This document shows positions 15,094 to 25,239 of a DNA stretch of 42,150 nt, in pieces. The position numbers and the translations under genes are program-made. The DNA is from Ga0077527 sp964486865 (GTDB taxonomy: Bacteria > Pseudomonadota > Gammaproteobacteria > Burkholderiales > SG8-41). The number at the start of each line of letters is the position of its first letter. Within the stretch, counting starts at the first letter, position 1. The stretch spans positions 1 through 42,150 of the forward strand of contig CAZAOZ010000026.1 of NCBI GenBank assembly GCA_964486865.1, written 5' to 3'. Under the pieces are notes generated by a model that was not told where the DNA came from, did no database searches, and saw only the letters and a list, made by a program, of their open reading frames with translations.

Positions 15094-17337
15094 TTACCGC
15101 CTTTGAGGCCGCCACCGCTTCAGCAGCAGCGAATTGCTGACCACCGACACCGAACTCAACGCCATTGCCGCGCCGGCGATTACCGGGTTCAACAATCCCG
15201 CCGCGGCCAGCGGGATGCCCAGCACGTTGTAGACGAAGGCAAAAAACAGGTTCTGCTTGATCTTGCGGAAAGTGGCGCGCGACAGCCGCACGGCATCGAC
15301 GGCGCTCAACAGGTCGCTGCGCATCAGCGTGACGTCGGCGGCGTGGATGGCGACGTCGGAACCGGCGCCGATCGCAAAACTGACCTGCGCCGCGGCCAGC
15401 GCCGGCGCGTCGTTGACGCCGTCGCCGATCATGCCGACGCGGCGGCCCTGCTGCGCCAGCGCATTGACGCGCTGCGCCTTGTCCTGCGGCAGCAGTTCCG
15501 CTTCATAGTGCGTGACGCCGGCCTCGCGGGCGATATGCCTGGCCGTGCGGGCGTTGTCGCCGGTCAGCATGATGACTTCGATGCCCAGCGCCTGCAGCGC
15601 GGCGACCGCCGCCGGCGAAGTCGGCCGCAGCGGATCGGCGATGGCGATCAGGCCCAGCAGGCGGCCGTCGTGGGCGACGCCGATCACGGTCTTGCCCTGA
15701 TCCTGCAGCCGCGCGACTGCCGTTTCATCAAGGGCCAGGCCGTTGCCGATGAGAAATTTCGGCGAGCCGAGCAGGGCGGGTTTGCCATCGACCGCTGCGC
15801 GCACGCCCTGGCCGGCGACGGCTGCGAAATCCTGAACCGGCGCGATGGCGATCTGGCGTCCGCGGACATGTTCGAGCACGGCGCGCGCCAGCGGATGTTC
15901 GGACCCCTGCTCCAGCGCCGCGGCGATGCGCAGCAGGCTGTCCTCATTCGCGGCGCCGGCGGCGACGACATCGGTGACCGCGGGCCGGCCCTGGGTCAGG
16001 GTGCCGGTCTTGTCGAGGACCAGCGTGTTGATATGGCCGGCGCGTTCCAGTGCCTCGGCGTTCTTGATCAGCACCCCGGCGCCGGCGCCGGCGCCGCTGC
16101 CGACCATGATCGCGGTCGGTGTGGCGAGACCCAGCGCGCAGGGGCAGGCGATGACCAGCACGGCCACGGCGTTGACCATTGCCGCGGTGAATTCGCCGCC
16201 GATCCACCACCAGCCGATGAAAGTCGCCAGTGCAATGCCGATCACGATCTGCACGAACACGCCGGCGATGATGTCGGCCAGTCGCTGGATCGGCGCTTTG
16301 GAGCCTTGTGCTTCTTCGACCAGGCGGATGATGCCGGCCAGCGCGGTATCGGCGCCGACGCCGGTCGCCGTGCAGCGGAGCAGGCCCTGGACGTTGATGG
16401 TGGCGGCATAGACCGGGCTGCCGGCCGACTTGGCCACCGGCAGGCTCTCGCCGGTGAGCATGGCCTCGTCGACGCTGGAACTGCCGTCGAGCACCTGGCC
16501 GTCGACCGGCACGGCTTCACCGGGCCGCACCACGAACACGTGGCCGACGCGGATTTCCGCCACCGGGATTTCGACGATGCCGCCGTCACGTTCGATGCGC
16601 GCGGTTTTCGGTTGCAGCCGGATCAGCTCTTCAATGGCCGAGGAGGCGCGGGCGCGGGCGCGCGACTCCAGCAGCTTGCCGAGGAATACCAGCGTGATGA
16701 TGCTGACCGCAGCTTCGAAATAGAGATGTCCGTCGAGGCCGAACAGCACCACGACCGCGCTGTAGAAATACGCCATGCTGGTGCCCAGCGCGATCAGCAC
16801 ATCCATGTTGGCGCCGCCGCCGCGCAGCGCATGGTATGCGCCGACATAAAACCGCCGGCCGATCCAGAACTGCACCGGGGTGGCGAGCAGCAATTGCGCC
16901 AGCGGCGGGAACCATGCCGCGTGGTGGGCGCCGCGAAGCAAGTCCTCTTGGGGGACGCCGCGAAACAAGTCCCCTTGGGGGGCGCCGCTCAGCATGGTCA
17001 GCATCAGCCCGAGAAAGGGTAGGGTCAGCATGGTTGAGATGATGAACAGCCGCAGGTCGTGCTGATAGGCAGCGAGGCGTTCGGCCTTGCGCTCTGCGTC
17101 GCCGTCAGCGGCGGGTTCCCGCGCGTCATAACCCGCTTTGCGGATGGTGTTGATCAGGTCGGCCGGCGTGAGTTGTGCCGCGGGGTATTCGATATGCGCT
17201 TTTTCGGTGGCGAAGTTGACCGCGGCCCTGACGTCGGGCAGGCGGTTCAGCGTTTTTTCGATGCGCGCGGCACAGGCCGCGCAGGTCATGCCGGTAATCG
17301 GCAGATCGATGACGGCGGGTTTGGGTGCCTGATCCAT
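15094..17337 (-). CDS. copA: Copper-exporting P1B-type ATPase CopA
   Basis: CopA pumps Cu(I) out of the cytoplasm with ATP. The 747-residue product has one N-terminal HMA domain (GMTCAACAARI, C19 and C22), about eight membrane helices, the CPC ion site (VIACPCALGLATPTA), the phosphorylation motif DKTGTLTQG, the SEHPLA nucleotide-domain motif and GDGVNDAPAL. Residues 118-137, in the loop between the first two membrane helices, are encoded by a tandem 27-bp repeat (SGAPQGDLFRG, VPQEDLLRG) that is not part of the family. The ATG at 17337 has an AGGA 8 bases upstream. A CsoR-type operator begins 11 bp before the start. First gene of copA-copZ-csoR. Confidence 0.97.
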   Translation of the reverse strand: MDQAPKPAVIDLPITGMTCAACAARIEKTLNRLPDVRAAVNFATEKAHIEYPAAQLTPADLINTIRKAGYDAREPAADGDAERKAERLAAYQHDLRLFIISTMLTLPFLGLMLTMLSGAPQGDLFRGVPQEDLLRGAHHAAWFPPLAQLLLATPVQFWIGRRFYVGAYHALRGGGANMDVLIALGTSMAYFYSAVVVLFGLDGHLYFEAAVSIITLVFLGKLLESRARARASSAIEELIRLQPKTARIERDGGIVEIPVAEIRVGHVFVVRPGEAVPVDGQVLDGSSSVDEAMLTGESLPVAKSAGSPVYAATINVQGLLRCTATGVGADTALAGIIRLVEEAQGSKAPIQRLADIIAGVFVQIVIGIALATFIGWWWIGGEFTAAMVNAVAVLVIACPCALGLATPTAIMVGSGAGAGAGVLIKNAEALERAGHINTLVLDKTGTLTQGRPAVTDVVAAGAANEDSLLRIAAALEQGSEHPLARAVLEHVRGRQIAIAPVQDFAAVAGQGVRAAVDGKPALLGSPKFLIGNGLALDETAVARLQDQGKTVIGVAHDGRLLGLIAIADPLRPTSPAAVAALQALGIEVIMLTGDNARTARHIAREAGVTHYEAELLPQDKAQRVNALAQQGRRVGMIGDGVNDAPALAAAQVSFAIGAGSDVAIHAADVTLMRSDLLSAVDAVRLSRATFRKIKQNLFFAFVYNVLGIPLAAAGLLNPVIAGAAMALSSVSVVSNSLLLKRWRPQRR
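16926..16989. repeat. In-frame 27-bp tandem repeat inside copA
   Basis: Two 27-bp units (16926-16952 and 16953-16979) plus 9 bases of a third, each starting GGGCGCCGCGAA or a close variant and ending CCTTGGG. Because 27 is a multiple of three, the copA frame stays open. The same unit occurs twice in aacS in the opposite orientation relative to the coding strand, and a related single copy is at 28000-28029. Confidence 0.9.
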
Positions 17338-17347
17338 GGCCGTATCC

Positions 17348-17366
17348 TATACCCCCTGTGGGTATA
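17348..17366. promoter_or_regulatory. CsoR-type operator upstream of copA
   Basis: TATACCCCCTGTGGGTATA has perfect 7-bp arms (TATACCC/GGGTATA) around a 5-bp centre. It matches the G/C-tract pseudopalindromes bound by CsoR in other bacteria. It lies 11 bp before the copA start codon, so it should cover the transcription start region. CsoR is encoded at the end of the same operon. Confidence 0.75.
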
Positions 17367-17413
17367 TGGCGAGATGGTCATGGCGTGCAGGGGTTACTCT
17401 ACGAGGATGTAAT

Positions 17414-17446
17414 TTAACCTGTTGTTTTTATTGATATATTTATGTT
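17414..17446 (+). repeat. AT-rich dispersed motif, copy B
   Basis: TTAACCTGTTGTTTTTATTG followed by ATATATTTATG; nearly identical to the copy at 30534-30567. It lies between the copA operator and the left direct repeat of the toxin-antitoxin unit. Confidence 0.55.
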
Positions 17447-17491
17447 GATCCCGTGGTCGGTCATTCGTGCCGGAGTGTATTTCTTTTGCTG

Positions 17492-17529
17492 CTCCTCAAA
17501 AAGAAAATCCACTCCAACCCCTTGGGCAC
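17492..17529. repeat. Left direct repeat flanking the toxin-antitoxin unit
   Basis: Contains AATCCACTCCAACCCCTTGG; the right copy at 18166-18202 differs by only a few bases over 37-38 bp. The motif (reverse: GGGGTNGGAGTGGATTTC) resembles palindromic sequences often found near REP-associated elements, which is an inference. Confidence 0.7.
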
Positions 17530-17559
17530 GGGGATTTGAGTCAGTCCGCGGAGCGGCGG

Positions 17560-17820
17560 TTATGCCGCAGACTCAAGCGGCACTTCCCAGCCTGGGAATA
17601 CGATCACTGCCGGATGACATTTGAGCGCATGGGCCAATACTTTGGCCCGTTCTACACCGAGGTTGACGCGGCCATTTTCGATGGCGGAGAGGGTCGCCTG
17701 GGAAATTCCGGTGAGTTCGGCGAGTTGACTTTGGCTCAATTCCTGAAGCTCGCGCAGGATGCGCACGGACTCGCCGACCGAGACCTCAATTCGTTTTTTG
17801 GCGGGACGAAAATCCTTCAT
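17560..17820 (-). CDS. Antitoxin, XRE-type helix-turn-helix protein
   Basis: An 86-residue protein with a Cro/C1-type HTH at about 20-72: RELQELSQSQLAELTGISQA then TLSAIENGRVNLGVERAKVLAHAL. It is the second gene of a toxin-antitoxin pair, in the toxin-first order of higBA-like systems. Only one base separates its ATG from the toxin stop, and the ribosome-binding site AGGAGA lies within the toxin end. It probably neutralises the toxin and represses the pair. Confidence 0.88.
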   Translation of the reverse strand: MKDFRPAKKRIEVSVGESVRILRELQELSQSQLAELTGISQATLSAIENGRVNLGVERAKVLAHALKCHPAVIVFPGWEVPLESAA

Positions 17821-17821
17821 T

Positions 17822-18106
17822 TCATGATCTCCTGTAATCGTGAGGGGTAACCTGCACGACCTGCACCAATAAAGCGTCGGCTACTACCCGGTAGATGACA
17901 CGCCATTGCAGCCCCAATCTTGATGAGCGGTGGCCTTTCCACTCGCCAGCCAATGCTTCGTCGTGAAAACCCTTGATGGCCCGCAGGCCCGGCGGGCCGG
18001 AGAGGCGGGCAATGTCTTTCCACTTCTCGTAACGCATCAGGATTTCCTTCGGCACCGCTCCGGAGAGCTTTTTGTCAACCCGGCGGTGTTCCTCAATGCG
18101 CCACAT
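17822..18106 (-). CDS. Type II toxin, RelE/HigB-like mRNA interferase
   Basis: A 94-residue basic protein with the RelE/ParE fold pattern: an N-terminal helical part (EEHRRVDKKLSGAVPKEILM) and a C-terminal beta-rich part containing GEWKGHRSSRLGLQWRVIYR and VVQVTPHDYRRS. This resembles HigB/StbE-type ribosome-dependent RNases. A TTGACA (18141-18136, minus) lies upstream, with a weak CACAAT 18 bp after it. Pair flanked by direct repeats, so it probably arrived as a unit. The exact subfamily is uncertain. Confidence 0.85.
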   Translation of the reverse strand: MWRIEEHRRVDKKLSGAVPKEILMRYEKWKDIARLSGPPGLRAIKGFHDEALAGEWKGHRSSRLGLQWRVIYRVVADALLVQVVQVTPHDYRRS

Positions 18107-18165
18107 GTCTTATTGTGCCTATATCCTTTATGGCATGTCAAGAGCGTGAAGGTGTCGGGGCGGGT

Positions 18166-18202
18166 TTCCTTAAATAGAAATCCACTCCGACCCCTTGGGC
18201 AC
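18166..18202. repeat. Right direct repeat flanking the toxin-antitoxin unit
   Basis: Contains AATCCACTCCGACCCCTTGG, matching 17492-17529. Just after it, TTGGGCACTTCC is repeated once more in tandem (about 18195-18217). Confidence 0.7.
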
Positions 18203-18228
18203 TTCCTTGGGCACTTCCGCGCGCAATC

Positions 18229-20244
<2,016 letters not shown>

Positions 20245-20268
20245 CGCCGTGCCCGGTGGCGTGGCCGT

Positions 20269-21771
20269 TTATTCAGGCCGCATATGCGGGAACAGAATCA
20301 CATCCCGGATTGAAGGGCTGTCGGTCAGCAGCATGACCAGGCGGTCGATGCCGATGCCGGCGCCGCCGCAGGGCGGCAGGCCGTATTCCAGTGCGCGGAT
20401 GTAGTCGGCGTCGTAGTGCATGGCTTCATGGTCGCCGGCTTCCTTCTGCCGCACCTGTTCCTGGAAGCGCTCGGCCTGATCCTCAGGATCGTTCAGCTCC
20501 GAGAAGCCGTTGGCGATTTCGCGCCCCGCGATGTAGAGCTCGAAGCGTTCGGTGATTTCCGGGTTTTTGTCACTGCGGCGGGCCAGCGGCGATACTTCAG
20601 CCGGGTAATCGACGATGTAGGTCGGCTCGAACAGTTCGGGCTCCACCGTGTTCTCGAACAGCGTCAGTTGCAGGCCGCCCAGCCCGTCGGTCTTGCGGTA
20701 CGGGATTTTCAGTTCGTCGAGCCTGGCGATGATGCGCTCGCGGTTGTTGAGCACGGCGTCGCCGATGTCCGGCCGGTATTTCTTGATGGCCCCGGCGATG
20801 GTCAGCCGGGCGAAGGGCTTGGACAGATCGATGGCGCGGCCCTGATAGGTGACCTGTTCGGTGCCGTTGGCCGCGGTGGCGGCGGCGCGCAGGATCTGCT
20901 CGATGAAGCCCATCAAATACTCGTGGTTCACATAGGCCGCGTAGAACTCGAGCATGGTGAATTCGGGATTGTGGCGGGTGGACATGCCTTCGTTGCGGAA
21001 ATTGCGGTTGATCTCGAAGACTTTCTCGAAACCGCCGACGACCAGCCGTTTCAGATACAGCTCCGGCGCGATGCGCAGGTAGAGCTGCATGTCCAGCGCA
21101 TTGTGGTGGGTGACGAAGGGCCGCGCCGAGGCGCCGCCGGGAATCGGCTGCATCATCGGGGTTTCGGCTTCGTAGTAGCGGCGGCTGATGAACAGGTCGC
21201 GGATGGCTTGGATGATGCGCCCGCGCTGCATGAACACCAGGCGCGTGTCCTCGTTCATGATCAGATCGACATAGCGCTGGCGGTATTTCAGTTCCTGATC
21301 GGTCAGGCCGTGGAATTTTTCGGGCAGCGGGCGCAGCGACTTGGTCAGCAGGCGCAGTTTTTTCGCGCGCACCGTCAGTTCACCCTTTTGCGTCTTGAAC
21401 AGCGTGCCTTCGACGCCGACGATATCGCCGCTGTCGTAATGCTTGAAGGCTTCCAGCGCATCGGCGCCCGTGTCATCGACGGACACGTAAATCTGGATGC
21501 GCCCGCTCATGTCCTGAATGGTGGCGAAGCTGGCTTTGCCCATCACGCGCTTCAGCATGATGCGTCCGGCAACCGCGACCTTGACCGCAGCCTTGACGAG
21601 TTTTTCGCTGTCGTGGTCCTCGTATTCGGCAGCCAGCACTTCGGCGAGATGGGCGCGCACAAAATCGTTGGGGAAGGCCGGGCCTTTGGCGCGCAGGGCA
21701 GTGAGTTTTGCGCGGCGTTCCTCGATGATCTTGTTGGTGTCCGGAGCGGCCGGTGCGTTGGGGTTTTCCAT
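20269..21771 (-). CDS. lysS: Lysyl-tRNA synthetase, class II
   Basis: LysS charges tRNA-Lys. The 500-residue product has the N-terminal OB-fold anticodon-binding domain (about 60-175, VAGRIMLKRVMGKASFATIQ) and the class II core with motif 2 (FRNEGMSTRHNPEFTMLEFY) and motif 3 (GAGIGIDRLVMLLTDS). The ATG at 21771 is chosen for its length fit and the AGGAC before it; the same frame stays open upstream into prfB without meaning. It starts 13 bp after prfB, an old and common gene pair. Confidence 0.97.
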   Translation of the reverse strand: MENPNAPAAPDTNKIIEERRAKLTALRAKGPAFPNDFVRAHLAEVLAAEYEDHDSEKLVKAAVKVAVAGRIMLKRVMGKASFATIQDMSGRIQIYVSVDDTGADALEAFKHYDSGDIVGVEGTLFKTQKGELTVRAKKLRLLTKSLRPLPEKFHGLTDQELKYRQRYVDLIMNEDTRLVFMQRGRIIQAIRDLFISRRYYEAETPMMQPIPGGASARPFVTHHNALDMQLYLRIAPELYLKRLVVGGFEKVFEINRNFRNEGMSTRHNPEFTMLEFYAAYVNHEYLMGFIEQILRAAATAANGTEQVTYQGRAIDLSKPFARLTIAGAIKKYRPDIGDAVLNNRERIIARLDELKIPYRKTDGLGGLQLTLFENTVEPELFEPTYIVDYPAEVSPLARRSDKNPEITERFELYIAGREIANGFSELNDPEDQAERFQEQVRQKEAGDHEAMHYDADYIRALEYGLPPCGGAGIGIDRLVMLLTDSPSIRDVILFPHMRPE

Positions 21772-21784
21772 GATGTCCTGTCCG

Positions 21785-22889
21785 TTATAGGCCTGATTTG
21801 AGGCTGGCGGTGATGAAGGGGTCAAGGTCGCCGTCGAGCACGGCCTGGGTGTTGCCGATTTCGACGTTGGTGCGCAGATCCTTGATGCGCGACTGGTCGA
21901 GCACGTAGGAGCGGATCTGGTGGCCCCAGCCGATGTCGGTCTTGGAGTCTTCCATGGCCTGCTTCTGCTCGTTTCGCTTGCGCAGTTCGAGTTCATACAG
22001 TTTCGATTTCAGCATCGCATTGGCTTCGGCGCGATTGCGGTGCTGCGAGCGGTCGCTCTGGCACTGCACGACGATGCCGGTCGGAATATGCGTGATGCGC
22101 ACCGCCGAATCGGTCTTGTTGATGTGCTGGCCGCCGGCGCCGGAGGCGCGGTAGGTATCGACCCGCAGATCAGCCGGATTGATGTCGATTTCAATCGAAT
22201 CATCGACTTCGGGATAGACGAACACGCTGGCAAACGAGGTATGGCGGCGGTTGTTCGAGTCAAACGGCGACTTGCGCACCAGCCGGTGCACGCCGGATTC
22301 GGTGCGCAGGTGGCCGAAGGCATAGTCGCCGGTGACTTTCAGCGAAGCGCTTTTGAGTCCCGCAACGTCGCCCGCGGATTCTTCCAGTACCTCGACCCGG
22401 AATTTCTTGGACTCGCAATAACGCAGGTACATGCGCTCCAGTATCGAAGCCCAGTCCTGCGCTTCGGTGCCGCCGGACCCCGACTGGATGTCGAGAAAGC
22501 AGTTGTTGGCATCCATCGGATTGGCAAACATCCGGCGGAACTCCATGTCGGCGACTTTTTCGCCGATCCTGGCGGCATCCTGCTCGACGGCGACGAGCGT
22601 GCTGTCGTCCTTCTCGGCGCGCGCCATCTCGAACAGTTCCAGCGCGTCGCGCAGGCCGGAGTCGAGGGTGGTCAGCGAGACGACGATGCCTTCGAGGGTC
22701 TTGCGTTCGCGCCCGAGTTCCTGCGCGCGCTTGGCGTCACTCCACAGCGCCGGATCCTCGCTCAGCTTGACCAGTTCTCCGAGACGCTGCGCCTTGGCAT
22801 CGTAGTCAAAGATACCTCCGCAGCGCCCCCGCGCGTTCCTCGAGGTCGTGCAGACGGTTGGCAATGGCGTTGATGCGTTCGGCTTCCAT
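21785..22889 (-). CDS. prfB: Peptide chain release factor 2, with programmed +1 frameshift
   Basis: RF2 ends translation at UGA and UAA. The gene is in two frames: ATG at 22889 gives 27 codons (MEAERINAIANRLHDLEERA and so on to RRYL) up to an in-frame TGA at 22808-22806; skipping T22808 and reading GAC from 22807 gives the remaining 340 residues, total 367. The site AGG-TATCTT-TGAC matches the classic prfB shift site, where low RF2 favours the shift. The product has GGTEAQDWASIL, the tripeptide anticodon SPF (RKSPFDSNNRR) and the catalytic GGQ (SGAGGQHINKT). Followed by lysS. Confidence 0.95.
22806..22818 (-). promoter_or_regulatory. prfB programmed +1 frameshift site
   Basis: On the minus strand: AGGTATCTTTGAC. 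It has an internal Shine-Dalgarno-like AGG, the slippery CTT codon, the TGA stop and C after it, all conserved features of RF2 autoregulation. Confidence 0.93.
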
Positions 22890-22910
22890 GGAATTTCCGG
22901 GAAAACCGTA

Positions 22911-22916
22911 ATTTTA
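22911..22916 (-). promoter_or_regulatory. Possible -10 element of prfB
   Basis: CGGTAAAAT on the minus strand, 22 bp upstream of the prfB start; the -35 region is weak (CTGTTC at 17 bp). The context CGGTAAAAT recurs upstream of scpA. Confidence 0.4.
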
Positions 22917-23082
22917 CCGCACGGCGGTGCTGCGAACAGGGCGGCAGGTGCTGTTCGCGCTGTTCGCGCTATGTGTGTCCGGTACACCCGTGATTTTTTT
23001 ACCGGATTTAAACGCAGGGCGGATTCGCGTGCTGTTCATGCCGCCCATGCTGGAGACATCTGTCGGTGTAACGGGGGCCTGA

Positions 23083-23111
23083 TTGTTTTTATGGTGTAAC
23101 TATCTGATAAT
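23083..23111 (+). promoter_or_regulatory. Possible promoter of the Bug gene
   Basis: TTGTTT (23083-23088), a 17-bp spacer and GATAAT (23106-23111) precede the start codon by 30 bp. The rest of the 250-bp gap between prfB and this gene shows no other clear feature. Confidence 0.45.
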
Positions 23112-23141
23112 CAAACGGTTTGAATCAGACTGGGATCATGC

Positions 23142-24113
23142 ATGATGCGCTTCTCCCCGATACTCAATATGGTGGTTTTTTTGCTGTCCGGGTTCGCTGT
23201 TCATGCCGCCGAGACTTATCCGTCCAAGCCGCTGCGCGTGGTCATCACCTTTCCGGCGGGCGGGCCGACGGACGTCATCGTGCGGCTGATCACGCAGCGG
23301 CTGACAGATGAATGGGGGCACCCGGTCATCATCGACAACCGCGGTGGCGCGGGCGGCATCGTGGGCACCGAGGTCGTCGCGCGAGCGGCACCCGACGGGT
23401 ACACCTTTCTCGTCGGCACTGCAGGCGGCATGACGATCAATCCGGCGCTGCATGCGAAGCTTTCCTACGATCCGTTCCGCGATTTCACGCCGGTCGGCAT
23501 GCTGGTGATGAATCCGCAGATCCTGATCGCGCACCCGTCGGTCGCGGCGAAGACCGTCAGGGAACTGGTGCAGGTCGCGAAGGACCGGCCAGGGCAGCTC
23601 AATTTCGGCTCGGCGGGCTCCGGCACGGCGACGCATCTCGGGCTGGAACTGCTCAAGCTCTCTACCGGCATGCAGGCCGTGCATGTGCCGTACAAGGGCG
23701 GCGCACCGGCACTGACTGATCTGATCGGCGGGCAGATCCAGTTGCTATGGCTTTCCATACCTTCGGTGCTGCCGCATGTGAAGGCGGGGCGCATCCGCGC
23801 GCTCGCGGTGAGCACGCTGAAGCGCTCGGCTTCGGCGCCCGATGTGCCGACTGTCGCCGAGTCCGGTTATCCGGGATTCGAGTATGCGAACTGGAACGCG
23901 TTGTTCGCGCCGGCGAAGACTCCGCAGGCCCATGTCCGGAAAATCAACGGTCGGGTCGTGAAGGCGCTTAACGAGGCTGACATCGCGCAGAAGCTGGTCG
24001 CGCAGGGCGCCGACCCTGCCCCGGGATCACCGGAAGATCTGGCGCGCTACATGCGCATCGACCATGAACGCTGGAAGAAAGTGATCAGCAGCGCGGGAAT
24101 CAGGCCGCAGTAG
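23142..24113 (+). CDS. Bug/TctC-family periplasmic substrate-binding protein
   Basis: A 323-residue tripartite tricarboxylate transporter receptor of the type greatly expanded in betaproteobacteria. The signal peptide (MMRFSPILNMVVFLLSGFAV, cleavage near HAAE) is followed by YPSKPLRVVITFPAGGPTDV, the PDGYTFLVGT loop and NFGSAGSGTATHLGLELLK, all hallmarks of Bug proteins. The ligand is unknown. No TctA/TctB genes are nearby, so it is an orphan receptor. The start could be either of two adjacent ATGs (23142 or 23145). Confidence 0.93.
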   Translation: MMRFSPILNMVVFLLSGFAVHAAETYPSKPLRVVITFPAGGPTDVIVRLITQRLTDEWGHPVIIDNRGGAGGIVGTEVVARAAPDGYTFLVGTAGGMTINPALHAKLSYDPFRDFTPVGMLVMNPQILIAHPSVAAKTVRELVQVAKDRPGQLNFGSAGSGTATHLGLELLKLSTGMQAVHVPYKGGAPALTDLIGGQIQLLWLSIPSVLPHVKAGRIRALAVSTLKRSASAPDVPTVAESGYPGFEYANWNALFAPAKTPQAHVRKINGRVVKALNEADIAQKLVAQGADPAPGSPEDLARYMRIDHERWKKVISSAGIRPQ

Positions 24114-24235
24114 CGGTAACGCCGGCTTGCCGGAGAAAATTAAAGAGGCCGGGCTCGAATATTCCATGCGGCCGGAAAATCCCTCGCTTCAACCACATCA
24201 ACACACATCCTGCACCTGACTGCCCCGGAATTCCG

Positions 24236-25174
24236 TCAGGCCACCGGCGTCTTCACCGGCTGGCCCGCCAGATGCAGCAGCAGGTTCTCGATCTGCAGAT
24301 TGCCCATCGCGGTGCGCGTTTCGTTGCTGGCGCTGGCCATGTGCGGCAGCAATACCGCGTTGTCGAGTGCAAAAAATTCCGGCGGCACGTCGGGTTCCTG
24401 CGCATACACATCCAGCCCAGCGCCGGCGATTTTTTGCTCCTGTAAATATTTCAGCAGCACCGGTTGGTCCACGACCGAGCCGCGGGCAACGTTGATGAAG
24501 TAGCCCTGCGGGCCCAGCGCGTCGAGCACCTGGGCGTTGACCAGCTTGTCGGTTTCCGCGCCGCCGGGGGTGATGGCCAGCAGCACATCCGAATTCCGGG
24601 CCAGCGTCACCGCATCGGGATCGTAGGCCCAGGGCACGTCCTTTTTATTCCTGTTGTGGTAGCGGATGTTCATCTTGAAGGCCTGAGCGCGGCGGGCGAT
24701 TTCCTCGCCGATGCGTCCGAGTCCGAGGATGCCCAGCGTCTTGCCGCCGAGCGAGGTGGTGAACGGGTAGGTGCCCCGGGTTTTCCACAGGCCCGCGCGC
24801 AGATACTTGTCGGCTTGCGGAAATTTGCGCAGGGTATTCAGCACCAGCGCCATGGCGCAGTCGGCGACGCAGTCGTTCAGCACATTGGCGGTGTTGGTGA
24901 CAATGATGCCGCGCTGTTTGGCGGCGGCGAGGTCGATCTGATCCACGCCGACGCCGAAGTTGGCGATGATTTCAAGCTTGGGCAGCGCGTCCATCAGCGC
25001 GGCATCCACTTTGGAGTGGCCGGTATGCGCCAGTGCGCGAATTCTGGGCGCAGCCTGTTTGAGCGTGGCGGCGCGATCCGGCGCCTCCCACAGCTTGATC
25101 AGCGTGAATTCCTGTTCCATGCGTTGCTGCGTGCCCGGGTGGCCTTTGGCGGTGAGTATGAGATCGTGTTTCAT
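24236..25174 (-). CDS. D-2-hydroxyacid dehydrogenase (glyoxylate/hydroxypyruvate reductase-like)
   Basis: A 312-residue NAD(P)-dependent dehydrogenase of the D-isomer 2-hydroxyacid family. The Rossmann motif GILGLGRIGEEIARR is central, followed by YHNRNKK, whose Arg favours NADP(H). The catalytic triad is Arg in INVARGSVVDQ, Glu in AQEPDVP and His in LLPHMASAS. Substrate is most likely glyoxylate or hydroxypyruvate, but this cannot be fixed from sequence. It lies downstream of recJ on the same strand with a 65-bp gap holding an AT-rich motif, and is convergent with the Bug gene; the 122 bp between them hold only a weak hairpin near 24121. Confidence 0.9.
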   Translation of the reverse strand: MKHDLILTAKGHPGTQQRMEQEFTLIKLWEAPDRAATLKQAAPRIRALAHTGHSKVDAALMDALPKLEIIANFGVGVDQIDLAAAKQRGIIVTNTANVLNDCVADCAMALVLNTLRKFPQADKYLRAGLWKTRGTYPFTTSLGGKTLGILGLGRIGEEIARRAQAFKMNIRYHNRNKKDVPWAYDPDAVTLARNSDVLLAITPGGAETDKLVNAQVLDALGPQGYFINVARGSVVDQPVLLKYLQEQKIAGAGLDVYAQEPDVPPEFFALDNAVLLPHMASASNETRTAMGNLQIENLLLHLAGQPVKTPVA

Positions 25175-25197
25175 GAGGGTTTTCGCATGGAGTTATG

Positions 25198-25226
25198 ATT
25201 TAATATCGTTTAAAATCAATAGCTTA
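25198..25226 (-). repeat. AT-rich dispersed motif, copy F (diverged)
   Basis: Minus-strand TAAGCTATTGATTTTAAACG, sharing TAAGCTATTG with copy A. It lies between recJ and the 2-hydroxyacid dehydrogenase gene and could be part of the latter's promoter. Confidence 0.35.
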
Positions 25227-25239
25227 TGATTATTCCGGC

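Noticed and set aside
15013..17022. Open frame of 669 codons antisense to copA
   Set aside because: Shadow of copA, which carries every P-type ATPase motif in the other strand.
17530..17580. GC-rich inverted repeat (GAGTC...GACTC) at the antitoxin stop, considered as a terminator
   Set aside because: No T run follows on either strand, so an intrinsic terminator cannot be supported.
24114..24235. Small hairpin (CCGGC-TT-GCCGG) between convergent genes, considered as a terminator
   Set aside because: The stem is short and is not followed by a clear T run.
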